Source: Flavobacterium sp. UGB4466
Lineage (GTDB): Bacteria; Bacteroidota; Bacteroidia; Flavobacteriales; Flavobacteriaceae
NCBI RefSeq assembly: GCF_903469665.1
Contig: NZ_CAGKLC010000004.1
Location: 56,438-120,437 of the forward strand
DNA: 64,000 bases
Reading direction: 5' to 3'
Positions 52,936 through 63,100 of this stretch are shown one piece after another; the stretch's first letter is position 1, and the number at the start of each line of letters is the position of its first letter. Under the pieces are notes generated by a model. That model was not told the origin of the DNA. It searched no databases and was given only the letters and a program-made list of their open reading frames with translations. Position numbers and translations under genes: made by a program.

Positions 52936-54798
52936 ATGAATTACCTATCTGTAGAAAACATATCCAAATCATTTGGCGAAAAAACCTTATTCGAAAACAT
53001 CTCTTTTGGAATCAATAAAGATCAAAAAATTGCCTTCATCGCAAAAAATGGTTCCGGAAAAACGACCATTATGAGCATTATCAATGGTTTGGACGAACCG
53101 GATACAGGGCAGGTCGTTCTGAGAAAAGGCATTCGAATGGCTTTTCTTTCTCAGGACAATAACCTACAGGACGAATTAACTATCGAAGAAAGCATTTTTG
53201 CTTCCGATAATGAGACGCTTAAGATTATTGAAGCTTATGAAAAAGCATTAGAGAACCCAAATGACGAAGAAGCTTACCAAAAAGCTTTTGACGGAATGGA
53301 TCAGCACAATGCCTGGGATTTTGAAACACAATACAAGCAGATTTTATTCAAACTAAAACTGGAGGATTTTAAACTGAAAGTAAAAAATCTTTCAGGAGGA
53401 CAAAAGAAACGTCTTTCATTGGCGATCATTTTGATCAATCGCCCTGATTTATTGATTCTGGATGAACCAACCAACCACCTTGATTTAGAAATGATCGAAT
53501 GGCTGGAAAGTTATTTTGCCAAAGAAAACATTACCCTTTTTATGGTAACGCACGACCGTTTCTTTTTAGAGCGTGTTTGTAACGAAATTATCGAACTTGA
53601 TAACGGGAAATTATACCAATACAAAGGAAATTACTCTTACTATTTAGAGAAAAAAGAGGAGCGAATTACTTCTGAAAATGCGAGTGTTGACAAGGCCAAA
53701 AACTTATTCGTTAAAGAATTGGAATGGATGCGCCGTCAGCCTAAGGCAAGAACTACAAAGTCGAAATCCCGTCAGGATGACTTTTACGTGATCAAAGAAA
53801 AGGCACAAAGCCGTCGTAAAGAAAATAAAGTAGAACTTGAAATTAATATGGAACGTATGGGAAGCAAAATTATTGAGCTTCACAAACTTTCTAAAAAATT
53901 CAAAGACAAAGTTATACTCGATCATTTTAGTTTTGATTTTCAGCGTGGCGAGAGAATTGGAATTATTGGTAAAAACGGAACCGGAAAATCTACTTTTCTA
54001 AACCTTCTTACGGGAACGATCCCACCGGACAGTGGACGAGTTGTAAAAGGCGACACCATCAAAATTGGTTATTACACGCAAAGCGGAATCAATCCGAAAC
54101 CGGGACAAAGAGTTATCGATATTATTAAAGAATACGGAGAGTATATTCCGTTAGCCAAAGGCAAAATTATATCGGCTTCACAATTATTGGAGCGTTTTCT
54201 TTTTGACGCCAAAAAACAATATGATTACGTTGACAAATTAAGTGGTGGAGAATTAAAACGTTTGTATTTATGTACGGTTCTGATTCAGAATCCTAACTTT
54301 TTAATTTTAGATGAGCCTACAAACGATTTAGATATTGTAACGCTAAACGTTTTAGAAAGTTTCCTTTTAGATTATCCGGGATGTTTACTGGTAGTTTCGC
54401 ACGACCGTTATTTCATGGATAAAATTGTCGATCATTTATTTGTTTTCAGAGGACAGGGCGAAATCGAAAATTTCCCCGGAAACTACTCTGATTTCAGAGC
54501 CTACGAAGACAGTGCCGATGTGGCTCAGAAAGAAGAGAACAAGGCCGAAAAGAAAGACTGGAAGCAAAACAATCCAACCGGAAATCTAAGTTTCAACGAG
54601 CAGAAAGAATATCAGAAACTGGAAAGAGAAATCAAAGATTTAGAAATCGAAAAGACTAAAATCGAACAATTATTCTCTGACGGAAAAGTTGCCGATGCTG
54701 ATATCGAGAAAAAGGCAAACGAATTACAAAACATCATCAACAAAATAGATCAGAAAGAAGAACGTTGGTTCGAGCTTTCAGCTAAGATTGAGGGATAG
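52936..54798 (+). CDS. ABC-F family ATPase, Uup-like
   Basis: A 620-residue soluble protein with two ATP-binding cassettes and no membrane domain. Walker A1 is IAKNGSGKTTIM and signature 1 is LSGGQKKRLSLA, with LLILDEPTNHLD; Walker A2 is IGKNGTGKSTFL, with LSGGELKRLYLC and FLILDEPTNDLD. An interdomain linker rich in Lys/Arg separates the cassettes. The last 70 residues form a coiled coil (KLEREIKDLEIEKTKIEQLF), the feature of Uup and related ABC-F proteins that act on the ribosome or on branched DNA. A 98-nt leader precedes it. Confidence 0.93.
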   Translation: MNYLSVENISKSFGEKTLFENISFGINKDQKIAFIAKNGSGKTTIMSIINGLDEPDTGQVVLRKGIRMAFLSQDNNLQDELTIEESIFASDNETLKIIEAYEKALENPNDEEAYQKAFDGMDQHNAWDFETQYKQILFKLKLEDFKLKVKNLSGGQKKRLSLAIILINRPDLLILDEPTNHLDLEMIEWLESYFAKENITLFMVTHDRFFLERVCNEIIELDNGKLYQYKGNYSYYLEKKEERITSENASVDKAKNLFVKELEWMRRQPKARTTKSKSRQDDFYVIKEKAQSRRKENKVELEINMERMGSKIIELHKLSKKFKDKVILDHFSFDFQRGERIGIIGKNGTGKSTFLNLLTGTIPPDSGRVVKGDTIKIGYYTQSGINPKPGQRVIDIIKEYGEYIPLAKGKIISASQLLERFLFDAKKQYDYVDKLSGGELKRLYLCTVLIQNPNFLILDEPTNDLDIVTLNVLESFLLDYPGCLLVVSHDRYFMDKIVDHLFVFRGQGEIENFPGNYSDFRAYEDSADVAQKEENKAEKKDWKQNNPTGNLSFNEQKEYQKLEREIKDLEIEKTKIEQLFSDGKVADADIEKKANELQNIINKIDQKEERWFELSAKIEG

Positions 54799-54807
54799 TT
54801 ATTCCGC

Positions 54808-54900
54808 AAAGATTCACAAAGAAGAAACGCAGAGCTGCACCAAGCTTTATTTTTCTTTTGTGAATCTTTGTTTTTCTTTGCGAATCTCTGTGCAACAAAA
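54808..54900. repeat. Word-repeat inverted array, copy A
   Basis: Made of CGCAAAGATTCACAAAG words on the left and TGTGAATCTTTG, TTTGCGAATCTCTG on the right, so the whole forms an imperfect palindrome. It ends CTGTGCAACAAAAAA. It closely resembles the array at 55493-55571. Confidence 0.75.
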
Positions 54901-54956
54901 AACATAGTATTTTTTATATTAGCACTTTTATTAACCCCATATTACATTATTTTCCT

Positions 54957-55415
54957 ATGAAATACCTTTTAGCTTCACTATTTGCTGTAATGCTTTTTAT
55001 TTCTTGTTCAAAAGATGAAAAAGAAAAGGATTACACCGCTCAAAACGAAAAAGAAATTACGGATTATATTGCAAAAAATAAACTAACTGCACAAAGAACC
55101 AGCACAGGACTTTACTATGTTATTGATGTTCCGGGAACAGGAATTCAGCCAACGGCAAAATCTAATGTAACTGTAGCTTACAGAGGCTCTTTTACCAATG
55201 GAACGGTATTCGATCAAAGTAATTCAGATGGAATTTCGTTCTATTTAGATGAAGTGGTAAAAGGATGGACAGAAGGCATTCCTTATTTTAAAACCGGTGG
55301 AAGTGGGATTCTTCTTGTTCCTTCGCATTTGGGCTATGGCAGCAAAGGAAATAATAAAATCCCCGGAGGCTCAGTACTTATTTTTGATGTTAAATTAATC
55401 AAAGTAAACAAATAA
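54957..55415 (+). CDS. FKBP-type peptidyl-prolyl isomerase lipoprotein
   Basis: A 152-residue periplasmic or membrane-anchored prolyl isomerase. The lipobox is FISC with Cys17. The FKBP domain occupies about 55-152: TGLYYVIDVPGTGIQP, NVTVAYRGSFTNGTVFDQS, VVKGWTEGIPYFKTGG and LVPSHLGYGSKGN, with the usual aromatic residues for proline binding. It may fold or chaperone outer-membrane or secreted proteins. It is flanked by two related word-repeat arrays, which sit directly on each side. Confidence 0.93.
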   Translation: MKYLLASLFAVMLFISCSKDEKEKDYTAQNEKEITDYIAKNKLTAQRTSTGLYYVIDVPGTGIQPTAKSNVTVAYRGSFTNGTVFDQSNSDGISFYLDEVVKGWTEGIPYFKTGGSGILLVPSHLGYGSKGNNKIPGGSVLIFDVKLIKVNK

Positions 55416-55492
55416 GCTTCAATTAACAAAATGATTCTACAAAGATCAATTAAGGGCTTTAATTTAGAATCAAATACTCAAACAATTACACA

Positions 55493-55571
55493 GAGATTCG
55501 CAAAAAAAGCGAGCTGCAGAAATTTTTTTTGCGAATCTTTGCATTTCTCTGTGAATCTCTGCGAAACAAAA
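55493..55571. repeat. Word-repeat inverted array, copy B
   Basis: ACAGAGATTCGCAAAAAAAGC on the left and TTTGCGAATCTTTGCATTTC, CTGTGAATCTCTGCG on the right. The closing words match copy A at 54808-54900. The methyltransferase start codon lies 3 bp after it. Confidence 0.75.
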
Positions 55572-55573
55572 AA

Positions 55574-56365
55574 ATGCTACATACAATAAAATCATATCTC
55601 AAATTTCTTTGGAACTCTAAAAACGAGCATGCTGTTCATTCCCCGTTTGTATTCCATTTATTGACGAAATGTTTTTACGACAGGAAACCAAAACCGGAAT
55701 ATTTAATTCTAAAAAAATATCGAAAATCACTTTTAGAAAATAAAAACTTCATTGAAGTAACAGATTTTGGAGCGGGTTCGAAAGTTTTTAAATCCAACAG
55801 CAGGCAAATCTCAAAAATTGCTTCAACAGCCGGAATCTCTCCAAAACGAGCTGAATTGTTATTTCGCGTAACCAATTATTTTCAGCCTAAGAATGTTTTA
55901 GAAATTGGAACATCATTAGGTTCGGCAACTGCAGCTTTGGCTCTAGGGAATCCAAAAGCAAAAGTTATTACATTAGAAGGTTGTCCAAATACAGCAAATG
56001 TTGCCCAAAATCAATTTACGGAATTTGATTGTTTGAATGTAAATTCAATTGTAACAGAATTTGAAAACTATCTTCAGGATATTCAACGGAGACTGAATAC
56101 GGAGGCTCAAAACTTCGATTTAATCTATTTCGACGGTAATCATTCTAAAAAAGCAACTCTGGAATATTTTGAGCTTTTATTACCAACAATCAACAACGAT
56201 TCGGTTTGGATCTTTGACGACATTCATTGGTCAGAAGAAATGCAAGAAGCCTGGGGAATCATCCAAAATCATCCAAAAGTAAAAGTCACTATAGACACTT
56301 TTCAATGGGGATTTGTATTTTTCAGATACGAACAGGAAAAAGAACATTTTGTGATTCGCGTTTGA
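55574..56365 (+). CDS. Class I SAM-dependent methyltransferase
   Basis: 263 residues from ATG 55574. The longer frame from TTG 55529 runs through the repeat array and is unlikely. The SAM-binding motif is VLEIGTSLGSATAALALG around residues 115-135, then TLEGCPNTANVAQ (motif II) and FDLIYFDGNHSKKATLEYF (motif III). The N-terminus, LKFLWNSKNEHAVHSPFVF, is characteristic of a Bacteroidota family of O-methyltransferase-like enzymes. The substrate is unknown. Confidence 0.87.
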   Translation: MLHTIKSYLKFLWNSKNEHAVHSPFVFHLLTKCFYDRKPKPEYLILKKYRKSLLENKNFIEVTDFGAGSKVFKSNSRQISKIASTAGISPKRAELLFRVTNYFQPKNVLEIGTSLGSATAALALGNPKAKVITLEGCPNTANVAQNQFTEFDCLNVNSIVTEFENYLQDIQRRLNTEAQNFDLIYFDGNHSKKATLEYFELLLPTINNDSVWIFDDIHWSEEMQEAWGIIQNHPKVKVTIDTFQWGFVFFRYEQEKEHFVIRV

Positions 56366-56389
56366 CAAATTTCAGTATACAATTTTTAT

Positions 56390-56397
56390 TACATTTG
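56390..56397 (+). promoter_or_regulatory. -7 element of the alpha/beta hydrolase gene
   Basis: TACATTTG matches TAnnTTTG, 18 bp before the ATG at 56416. The nearest TTG is 25 nt upstream, so the -33 position is not canonical. Confidence 0.5.
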
Positions 56398-56415
56398 TTA
56401 CTATACGAAGTTTAT

Positions 56416-57270
56416 ATGAATGCAATCAAAATTGATACCCCTTTAGAATACTCTATAGCCGTAACTGAATTCCTTTCAGACAATCCAAATGCCAATTGTG
56501 TTATTATTGCTTCTGCCACAGGAGTCAAGCAAAATTATTATCAAAATTTTTCAAAGTTTTTATCTAAAAACAATTACTCTGTTTTTACTTTTGACTATGG
56601 AGGAATTGGCGATTCTAAACTTCAACCTCTTTCTAAGTTTTCTACAACAGCTTCAAATTGGGCACAAAACGACTTTGAAAGTGTAGTTAAATATGTCAAA
56701 AATAAAACTCCAAACAGCAAATTATTCATCATAACACACAGTATTGGCGGTCAGCTTATTGGCTTAGTTCCTTCGAATAATTTATTTGATGGTATTATAA
56801 TGGTGGCATCACAATCCGGAAGCTGGATACACTGGAAAGGATTTGACCGATTAAAAATGCAGTTTTTGTGGTATGCAATTATACCGTCTCTTACTAAATT
56901 CTTCAATTATCTCCCTTCCAGTCACTTCACCCGAATGGAAGATCTACCAAAAGGAATGGCGATTGAATGGGCCAAATGGTGCAAGAAACCCAACTACCAT
57001 TTTGACTGCATCGAAAATGCAAAAGAACATTACGATAAAATAAACTGCAGCATTAAATCCTATAGTATCGACAACGATTTTTATGCCACTGTATCGGCAA
57101 TTGATTGGATTGCTTCCAAATTTAAAAAATCTGAAGTAAGCAGAATTCATTTAAAAGCAGAAGAATTTGGCGTAAAAGACATAGGTCATTTCGGTTTTTT
57201 CAGAAGTCAGTTTAAAGATACGATCTGGCCTATTTTTTTAGAAGATTTAAAAAGATTTCAATCTCAATAA
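56416..57270 (+). CDS. Alpha/beta hydrolase
   Basis: 284 residues from ATG 56416; the frame upstream overlaps the methyltransferase gene in another frame and is not coding. The alpha/beta fold is visible as VIIASATGVKQNYYQNF, FTFDYGGIGDS and the nucleophile elbow THSIGGQLIG, with Ser as nucleophile (around residue 111). The catalytic His may be in DIGHFGFFRSQF near the C-terminus. It fits the COG4757-like group of predicted hydrolases. Substrate unknown. The TACATTTG box supports the ATG. Confidence 0.88.
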   Translation: MNAIKIDTPLEYSIAVTEFLSDNPNANCVIIASATGVKQNYYQNFSKFLSKNNYSVFTFDYGGIGDSKLQPLSKFSTTASNWAQNDFESVVKYVKNKTPNSKLFIITHSIGGQLIGLVPSNNLFDGIIMVASQSGSWIHWKGFDRLKMQFLWYAIIPSLTKFFNYLPSSHFTRMEDLPKGMAIEWAKWCKKPNYHFDCIENAKEHYDKINCSIKSYSIDNDFYATVSAIDWIASKFKKSEVSRIHLKAEEFGVKDIGHFGFFRSQFKDTIWPIFLEDLKRFQSQ

Positions 57271-57288
57271 TTTACAAAATAGTAGATA

Positions 57289-57324
57289 AAAAAAATGGCA
57301 ACCATTTCTGGCTGCCATTTTTTT
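57289..57324. terminator. Bidirectional terminator
   Basis: AAAAATGGCA pairs with TGCCATTTTT around a loop of about ten bases. A T-run follows on both strands, serving the hydrolase and the DUF6565-like gene. Confidence 0.88.
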
Positions 57325-57345
57325 ACTAATTCAAAATTTTAAAAC

Positions 57346-58005
57346 TTACTTCTTAGCCGCTGCCGTTTCTTCAGACTTCGCCCCCATTCTGTTTAAAGTA
57401 TACATTGGCGCAAATTTTAATTTCAAACCGGCAATTTTACGATTGTCTTCGCCTGTTAAGCCTTCTTTTTCTACTGTATTTTTTCGGCTGTCAAGTGCTT
57501 CATACATCAATTTAATTTCGTCCCAGTCTTCACGGGAGTAACTGTCTTTATTTTTTTCTACCGTATGCACAAACTGTTGGTAGACACTATGAATGTTTTT
57601 AGCATTCACCCAGGCAAAACTCATATCTTCTCCAATTTTTCCTTCACCAAATAAAGCATTACGCAATTGCTGTTTTGGACTTGGGGCCGGAGGAGCAAGA
57701 ATAGTCACCATATTATTTCTAAATTCTTCGTATTTGATCTTACTCGTATTTATTTTCTCTGTCGCGGCATTATTTTCTTTAATATCAGCAAGTGCCAGTT
57801 GAGCATTCGCAGCTCTTTTTTCATACTCGGCTTCAACCGCTTTCCAATCAGTCTTTAAATCATCAGCCTTAACATTTTTAACAGAATCGACATAGGCAAC
57901 ATAAGAATCGATTGTTTTTTCGGCCTGTTCTTGTTTTTCATCTTTACAGGATACAAAACCTAATGCGATTACCGCAATTCCGGATAATAATGATATACTT
58001 TTCAT
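57346..58005 (-). CDS. DUF6565-like lipoprotein
   Basis: 219 residues from ATG 58005 (MKSISLLSGI). The longer frame from 58029 would start directly on the promoter (-7 box 58035-58042), so it would have no leader. The lipobox FVSC puts the lipid on Cys20. The rest is helical and charged: EKTIDSYVAYVDSVKNV, WKAVEAEYEKRAANAQ and later EDWDEIKLMYEALDSRK. The family occurs across flavobacteria and its function is unknown. It is closed by the bidirectional terminator. Confidence 0.82.
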   Translation of the reverse strand: MKSISLLSGIAVIALGFVSCKDEKQEQAEKTIDSYVAYVDSVKNVKADDLKTDWKAVEAEYEKRAANAQLALADIKENNAATEKINTSKIKYEEFRNNMVTILAPPAPSPKQQLRNALFGEGKIGEDMSFAWVNAKNIHSVYQQFVHTVEKNKDSYSREDWDEIKLMYEALDSRKNTVEKEGLTGEDNRKIAGLKLKFAPMYTLNRMGAKSEETAAAKK

Positions 58006-58034
58006 AATCTTAGTTGTTTTAGTTACCATCTTAA

Positions 58035-58042
58035 CAAATCTA
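58035..58042 (-). promoter_or_regulatory. -7 element of the DUF6565-like gene
   Basis: The complement reads TAGATTTG, matching TAnnTTTG, about 30 bp before the ATG at 58005. It supports that start over the upstream ATG at 58029. Confidence 0.55.
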
Positions 58043-58307
58043 CCTAAAACCTAACCTAAAAAATTACACAATTATCATCTTTTAAACATTAAAAATATAT
58101 TAAAACTATAAAATACAAAATTTGATGTTAATTATGTAAAATTTACCAAAAACAACATAACGCTCTTCTGTCGAAAAAAGATAAGTTTTTTGATTATTTT
58201 CAGATGAATAAAAACAAAAGACAATTTGTAACAAAAACCAAATCTCGACTACTCATACTTTTATTGAAAAGTCTTTTGTACATTTAAATCCAAAATTGTA
58301 AATCGAA

Positions 58308-59012
58308 ATGGCAAATCCATTAATTAAAATAACCAACATCAAACGAGATTTCGTTCTGGGTAATGAAATTGTTTATGTTTTAAAAGGAATCGACCTGCAA
58401 ATCAACAAAGGGGAATATGTGGCTTTAATGGGCCCATCCGGATCCGGAAAATCAACTTTAATGAATTTACTGGGTTGTTTGGATACGCCAACTTCCGGAC
58501 AATACGTATTGAATGGAAAAGATGTCAGTCAAATGCGTGATGATGAACTGGCTGAAATTCGAAACAAAGAAATTGGTTTTGTATTTCAGACCTTCAATCT
58601 GCTGCCTAGAACTACAGCCTTAGACAATGTTGCCTTGCCTATGATTTATGCCGGTTACTCCAAAACAGAACGTGTTAAAAGAGCCGAAGAAGTTTTAAAG
58701 CAGGTAAATCTTGCCGACCGAATGGACCATCAGCCCAACCAGCTATCAGGAGGACAGCGTCAGCGTGTTGCCATTGCACGAGCTTTGGTCAATAAACCCT
58801 CTATTATTCTTGCCGATGAGCCAACCGGAAACTTAGACAGTAAAACTTCTGTGGAGATCATGAAACTCTTTGGTGACATTCACGAACAGGGAAACACCGT
58901 AATTCTGGTAACACACGAGGAAGACATTGCAGCCTATGCACATCGTGTAATACGCTTAAGAGACGGATTAATCGAAAGTGACACCCAAAAAGAAGTTAAA
59001 TCGTTTAGTTGA
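58308..59012 (+). CDS. ABC transporter ATP-binding protein, LolD/MacB-like
   Basis: A 234-residue ATPase subunit of a type VII (MacB/LolCDE/FtsE-like) ABC transporter. Walker A is [19 protein letters not shown], signature [15 protein letters not shown], Walker [13 protein letters not shown], and the switch is VTHEED. The N-terminus [18 protein letters not shown] is that of the LolD-like group. No permease gene is adjacent. Partners must be elsewhere. The pduO-type gene follows by 69 bp, with a word-repeat in between. Confidence 0.93.
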   Translation: MANPLIKITNIKRDFVLGNEIVYVLKGIDLQINKGEYVALMGPSGSGKSTLMNLLGCLDTPTSGQYVLNGKDVSQMRDDELAEIRNKEIGFVFQTFNLLPRTTALDNVALPMIYAGYSKTERVKRAEEVLKQVNLADRMDHQPNQLSGGQRQRVAIARALVNKPSIILADEPTGNLDSKTSVEIMKLFGDIHEQGNTVILVTHEEDIAAYAHRVIRLRDGLIESDTQKEVKSFS

Positions 59013-59081
59013 TTAATCGTTTAATCGCAAAGAAAAGCCTTTGAACCTTTGCACCTTAGAATCTTAGCACCTCAAAAAAAA

Positions 59082-59651
59082 ATGAAAGTATATACAAAAA
59101 CAGGAGACAAAGGAACTACTGCTCTGTTTGGCGGTGACCGTGTTCCCAAAGACCATATCCGAATTGACAGTTACGGTACTGTAGACGAACTAAACTCTTA
59201 TATAGGGCTTATTCGTGATCAGGAAATGGATGCACATTATAAAACTATTTTAATTGAAATTCAGGATCGTCTGTTTACCGTTGGTGCCATTTTGGCTACT
59301 CCGGCAGAAAAAGAGGTTCTTAAAAATGGGGAACTTCGTCTAAAAAACCTTGGAATTATCGATACCGATATCGAATTATTAGAGAATGAAATAGACCAAA
59401 TGGAAGAAAGTCTTCCACAAATGACTCATTTTGTTTTACCTGGAGGACATCCTACTGTGTCACATTGTCATATAGCACGTTGTATTTGTCGTCGCGCCGA
59501 GCGTTTGGCAGTACATTTAAGCCATAATGAAGCTGTTCCTGAAATCGCAATTCGATACTTAAACCGACTTTCTGACTACCTTTTTGTCTTGGCACGGAAG
59601 TTGTCCTCAGATTTAAACGCGGAGGAAGTGAAATGGATTCCAAGGAAGTAA
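59082..59651 (+). CDS. Cob(I)yrinic acid a,c-diamide adenosyltransferase, PduO type
   Basis: 189 residues from ATG 59082 (the upstream CTG/TTG frame from 59049 is not supported). Transfers adenosyl from ATP to cob(I)alamin. The ATP-binding N-terminus is VYTKTGDKGTTALFGGDRV, then DSYGTVDELNSYIGL, and the C-terminal RCICRRAERLAVHL and RYLNRLSDYLFVLAR blocks. The five-helix bundle is complete. It is the only clear cobalamin enzyme in the window. The radical SAM protein at 16575 may use cobalamin, but that is not adenosylcobalamin-specific. Confidence 0.95.
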   Translation: MKVYTKTGDKGTTALFGGDRVPKDHIRIDSYGTVDELNSYIGLIRDQEMDAHYKTILIEIQDRLFTVGAILATPAEKEVLKNGELRLKNLGIIDTDIELLENEIDQMEESLPQMTHFVLPGGHPTVSHCHIARCICRRAERLAVHLSHNEAVPEIAIRYLNRLSDYLFVLARKLSSDLNAEEVKWIPRK

Positions 59652-59748
59652 TTTTAGATTGATGATTAACGATTTTTGATTTTAGATATTCGCACATTTT
59701 GAGCATTCTTAAATCTAAAATCAACAATCTAAAATCTGCAATCAGCAA
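59649..59748. repeat. Inverted word repeat (AATCTAAAATC)
   Basis: GATTTTTGATTTTAGAT in the left half faces AATCTAAAATCAACAATCTAAAATC in the right half, with AATCTAAAATC repeated. There is no T-run. It begins at the stop codon of the adenosyltransferase gene. Confidence 0.7.
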
Positions 59749-59786
59749 GACGTTCTTAAATTTTATTAAAATAAATCAAATTTTAC

Positions 59787-59816
59787 TTGTCTTTTTCAGT
59801 AAAAAATTTATTTTTG
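59787..59816 (+). promoter_or_regulatory. Promoter of the DUF2795 gene
   Basis: TTG (59787-59789), 19 nt, TATTTTTG (59809-59816), an excellent match to the flavobacterial consensus, about 22 bp before the ATG at 59839. Confidence 0.8.
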
Positions 59817-59838
59817 CACAAAACTAAACAGATAACAG

Positions 59839-60060
59839 ATGTATTGGACATTAGAATTAGCATCTTATTTAAGTGATGCGCCATGGCCTGCTAACAAAGA
59901 TGAACTTATTGACTACGCTATTAGAGCTGGTGCTCCATTAGAAGTGGTAGAAAACCTTCAGTCGATTGAAGACGAAGGCGAGATATATGAATCAATGGAA
60001 GAAATTTGGCCTGATTATCCAACAGACGAAGATTATCTTTGGAATGAGGATGAATATTAA
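59839..60060 (+). CDS. DUF2795 acidic protein
   Basis: The 73 residues belong to DUF2795: an LASYLSDAPWPANKDELIDYAIRAGAP-type helical domain with VVENLQSIEDEGE, then a very acidic tail (WPDYPTDEDYLWNEDEY). The protein is soluble and small; members are found across bacteria without known function. It has the best promoter in the window and its own terminator (60078-60105). Its distance to secA is 88 bp, with the terminator between. Confidence 0.85.
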   Translation: MYWTLELASYLSDAPWPANKDELIDYAIRAGAPLEVVENLQSIEDEGEIYESMEEIWPDYPTDEDYLWNEDEY

Positions 60061-60077
60061 AAAATAAACCAAAGGAA

Positions 60078-60105
60078 AAAGTCTCATCACCGAGGCTTTT
60101 TTTTT
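60078..60105 (+). terminator. Terminator between DUF2795 gene and secA
   Basis: AAAGTCTC (60078-60085) pairs with GAGGCTTT (60092-60099) around ATCACC, and the T-run continues to 60105. Confidence 0.85.
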
Positions 60106-60147
60106 GGTTCAAATACACATTTACATAAAATAGAAATACAATAAATC

Positions 60148-63100
60148 ATGAGTTTCATAAACAGTATTATTAAAGTCTTTGTAGGTGATAAATCACAGAA
60201 AGATGTCAAAGCTTTACAGCCTTACTTAAACAAAATTAAAACATTCGAAACCAGCCTAATGAGTTTGTCTCACGACGAATTAAGGGCCAGAACTGTATTT
60301 TTTAAGGAAAGAATAAAAGAAGCCAGAGCTGATAAAGATGCTAAAATTGCTTCGCTTAAAGCAGAAGTAGAAAACATCGAAGACATCGACAAAAGAGAAG
60401 ATCTTTATGATGCGATTGATACTCTTGAAAAAGAAGCTTACGAAATCTCAGAAAAAACTTTATTGGAAATCCTTCCTGAAGCTTTCTCTGTGGTAAAAGA
60501 AACTGCAAGACGTTTCAAAGAAAATTCTCATATTGAAGTTACCGCAACTGCAAAAGACCGCGAATTTTCGGCAACAAAACCATACGTTGTTATAGATGGC
60601 GAAAAATCTGTCTGGGCTAACAAATGGAATGCTGCCGGAAAAGACATCACCTGGGATATGATTCACTATGATGTTCAGTTAATTGGTGGTATGGTGTTGC
60701 ACGAAGGTAAAGTTGCCGAGATGCAAACAGGGGAAGGTAAAACTTTAGTAGCTACACTTCCATTATACTTAAATGCCTTGACCGGGAACGGAGTTCACTT
60801 AGTAACTGTGAATGATTACCTTGCCAAACGTGATAGTACATGGAAAGCCCCTTTATTTGAATTCCACGGTTTAACTGTTGATTGTATCGATAATCACCAG
60901 CCAAGTACGGAACAAAGAAAGAAAGCATACGACGCCGATATCACTTACGGAACCAATAACGAATTTGGTTTTGACTATTTAAGAGATAACATGGCACATT
61001 CGCCAAGCGATTTAGTACAAAGAAAACACAACTATGCTATTGTCGATGAGGTCGATTCTGTATTGATTGATGACGCCAGAACACCACTTATTATTTCAGG
61101 ACCGGTGCCTCAGGGAGACCGTCATGAATTTAATGAGCTGAAACCAAAAATCGAAAACTTAGTAGCACAACAACGTCAGTTGGCAAACGGTTTCTTAGCA
61201 GAAGCAAAAAAATTAATCAAAGAAGGAAACACTAAAGAAGGTGGATTCTTATTGTTAAGAGCTTACAGAAGTTTACCTAAAAATAAAGCATTAATTAAAT
61301 TTTTGAGTGAAGAAGGAATCAAACAATTGCTTCAAAAAACCGAAAATCAATACATGCAGGACAACAATCGCGAAATGCATAAAGTGGATGAAGCTTTGTA
61401 TTTTGTAATTGAAGAAAAAAACAATCAGGTTGAATTGACAGATAATGGTATCCAATACCTTTCGGGAGATACTGATCCTGACTTTTTCGTACTTCCAGAT
61501 ATCGGAACTGAAATTGCCGCTATCGAAAAGCAAAAACTAGACAAAGATGGTGAAGCAGAAGCAAAAGAAAGATTATTCCAGGATTTTGGAGTAAAAAGCG
61601 AACGTATCCATACTCTTACTCAACTTTTAAAAGCCTACGCTCTTTTTGAAAAAGATGTAGAGTATGTGATCATGGACAACAAAATTATGATTGTCGATGA
61701 GCAAACAGGCCGTATCATGGATGGCCGTCGTTATTCTGACGGTTTACACCAGGCGATCGAAGCTAAAGAAAATGTAAAAATCGAAGCTGCTACACAAACT
61801 TTTGCAACTGTTACATTACAGAATTATTTCAGAATGTACAGTAAATTAGGTGGTATGACCGGTACAGCTGTTACAGAAGCTGGCGAGTTATGGCAGATTT
61901 ACAAATTAGACGTTGTTGAAATTCCAACCAACCGTCCGATTGCGAGACAAGATAAAGAAGACTATATCTACAAAACAACACGTGAAAAATTCAATGCTGT
62001 AATTGAAGACGTAACTGAATTATCAAATGCAGGAAGACCTGTTCTTATTGGAACAACTTCTGTAGAGATTTCAGAGTTATTAAGCCGTATGTTGAAAATG
62101 AGAGGCGTTACACATAACGTTTTGAATGCTAAAATGCACAAACAAGAGGCACAAATTGTAGAAGAAGCAGGAAAAGCCGGAGTAGTAACGATTGCAACCA
62201 ACATGGCTGGTCGTGGTACCGATATTAAATTAACTCCAGAAGTAAAAGCTGCCGGAGGTTTAGCCATCGTGGGTACAGAGCGTCATGACTCTCGTCGTGT
62301 AGACAGACAGTTACGTGGTCGTGCAGGACGTCAGGGAGATCCGGGAAGTTCTCAGTTTTATGTTTCACTTGAAGATAACCTAATGCGTTTATTTGGTTCT
62401 GAAAGAGTAGCTAAAGTGATGGACAGAATGGGACTTCAGGAAGGCGAAGTAATTCAGCATTCTATGATGACGAAATCTATCGAGCGTGCACAGAAAAAAG
62501 TAGAAGAAAATAACTTTGGTGTTCGTAAACGTTTATTAGAATATGATGACGTAATGAACTCTCAACGTGAAGTAGTATACAAACGTCGTCGTCATGCTTT
62601 GTTTGGTGAACGTTTGAAACTGGATATCGCAAACATGCTTTACGATACTTGTGAACTAATCGTAAGTCAGAATAAAGTAGCTAATGATTTCAAAACTTTC
62701 GAATTTGATCTGATCCGTTATTTCTCTATCACTTCTCCAATTTCTGAAGCTGATTTTACGAAATTATCAGACATCGAAATTACAGGAAAAATATACAAAG
62801 AGACTTTGGCTTTCTATACTGAAAAAACAGAAAGAAGCGCCAGAGAAGCTTTCCCAATCATTAAAGGAGTTTACGAAGAGCCAAACAATCATTTTGAGCG
62901 TATCGTAGTTCCATTTACAGACGGTATCAAAACACTGAATGTGGTAACCGACTTGAAAAAAGCATACGACAGCGAAGGAGCTCAGTTAATTGCCGATTTC
63001 GAGAAAAACATTACTCTTTCTATCGTTGATGAGGCCTGGAAAAAACATTTACGCAAAATGGACGAATTGAAACAATCAGTTCAATTGGCCGTTCACGAGC

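Noticed and set aside
56227..56415. N-terminal extension of the alpha/beta hydrolase frame
   Set aside because: It overlaps the end of the methyltransferase gene in another frame. A promoter box at 56390-56397 lies inside it and the ATG at 56416 fits the family start.
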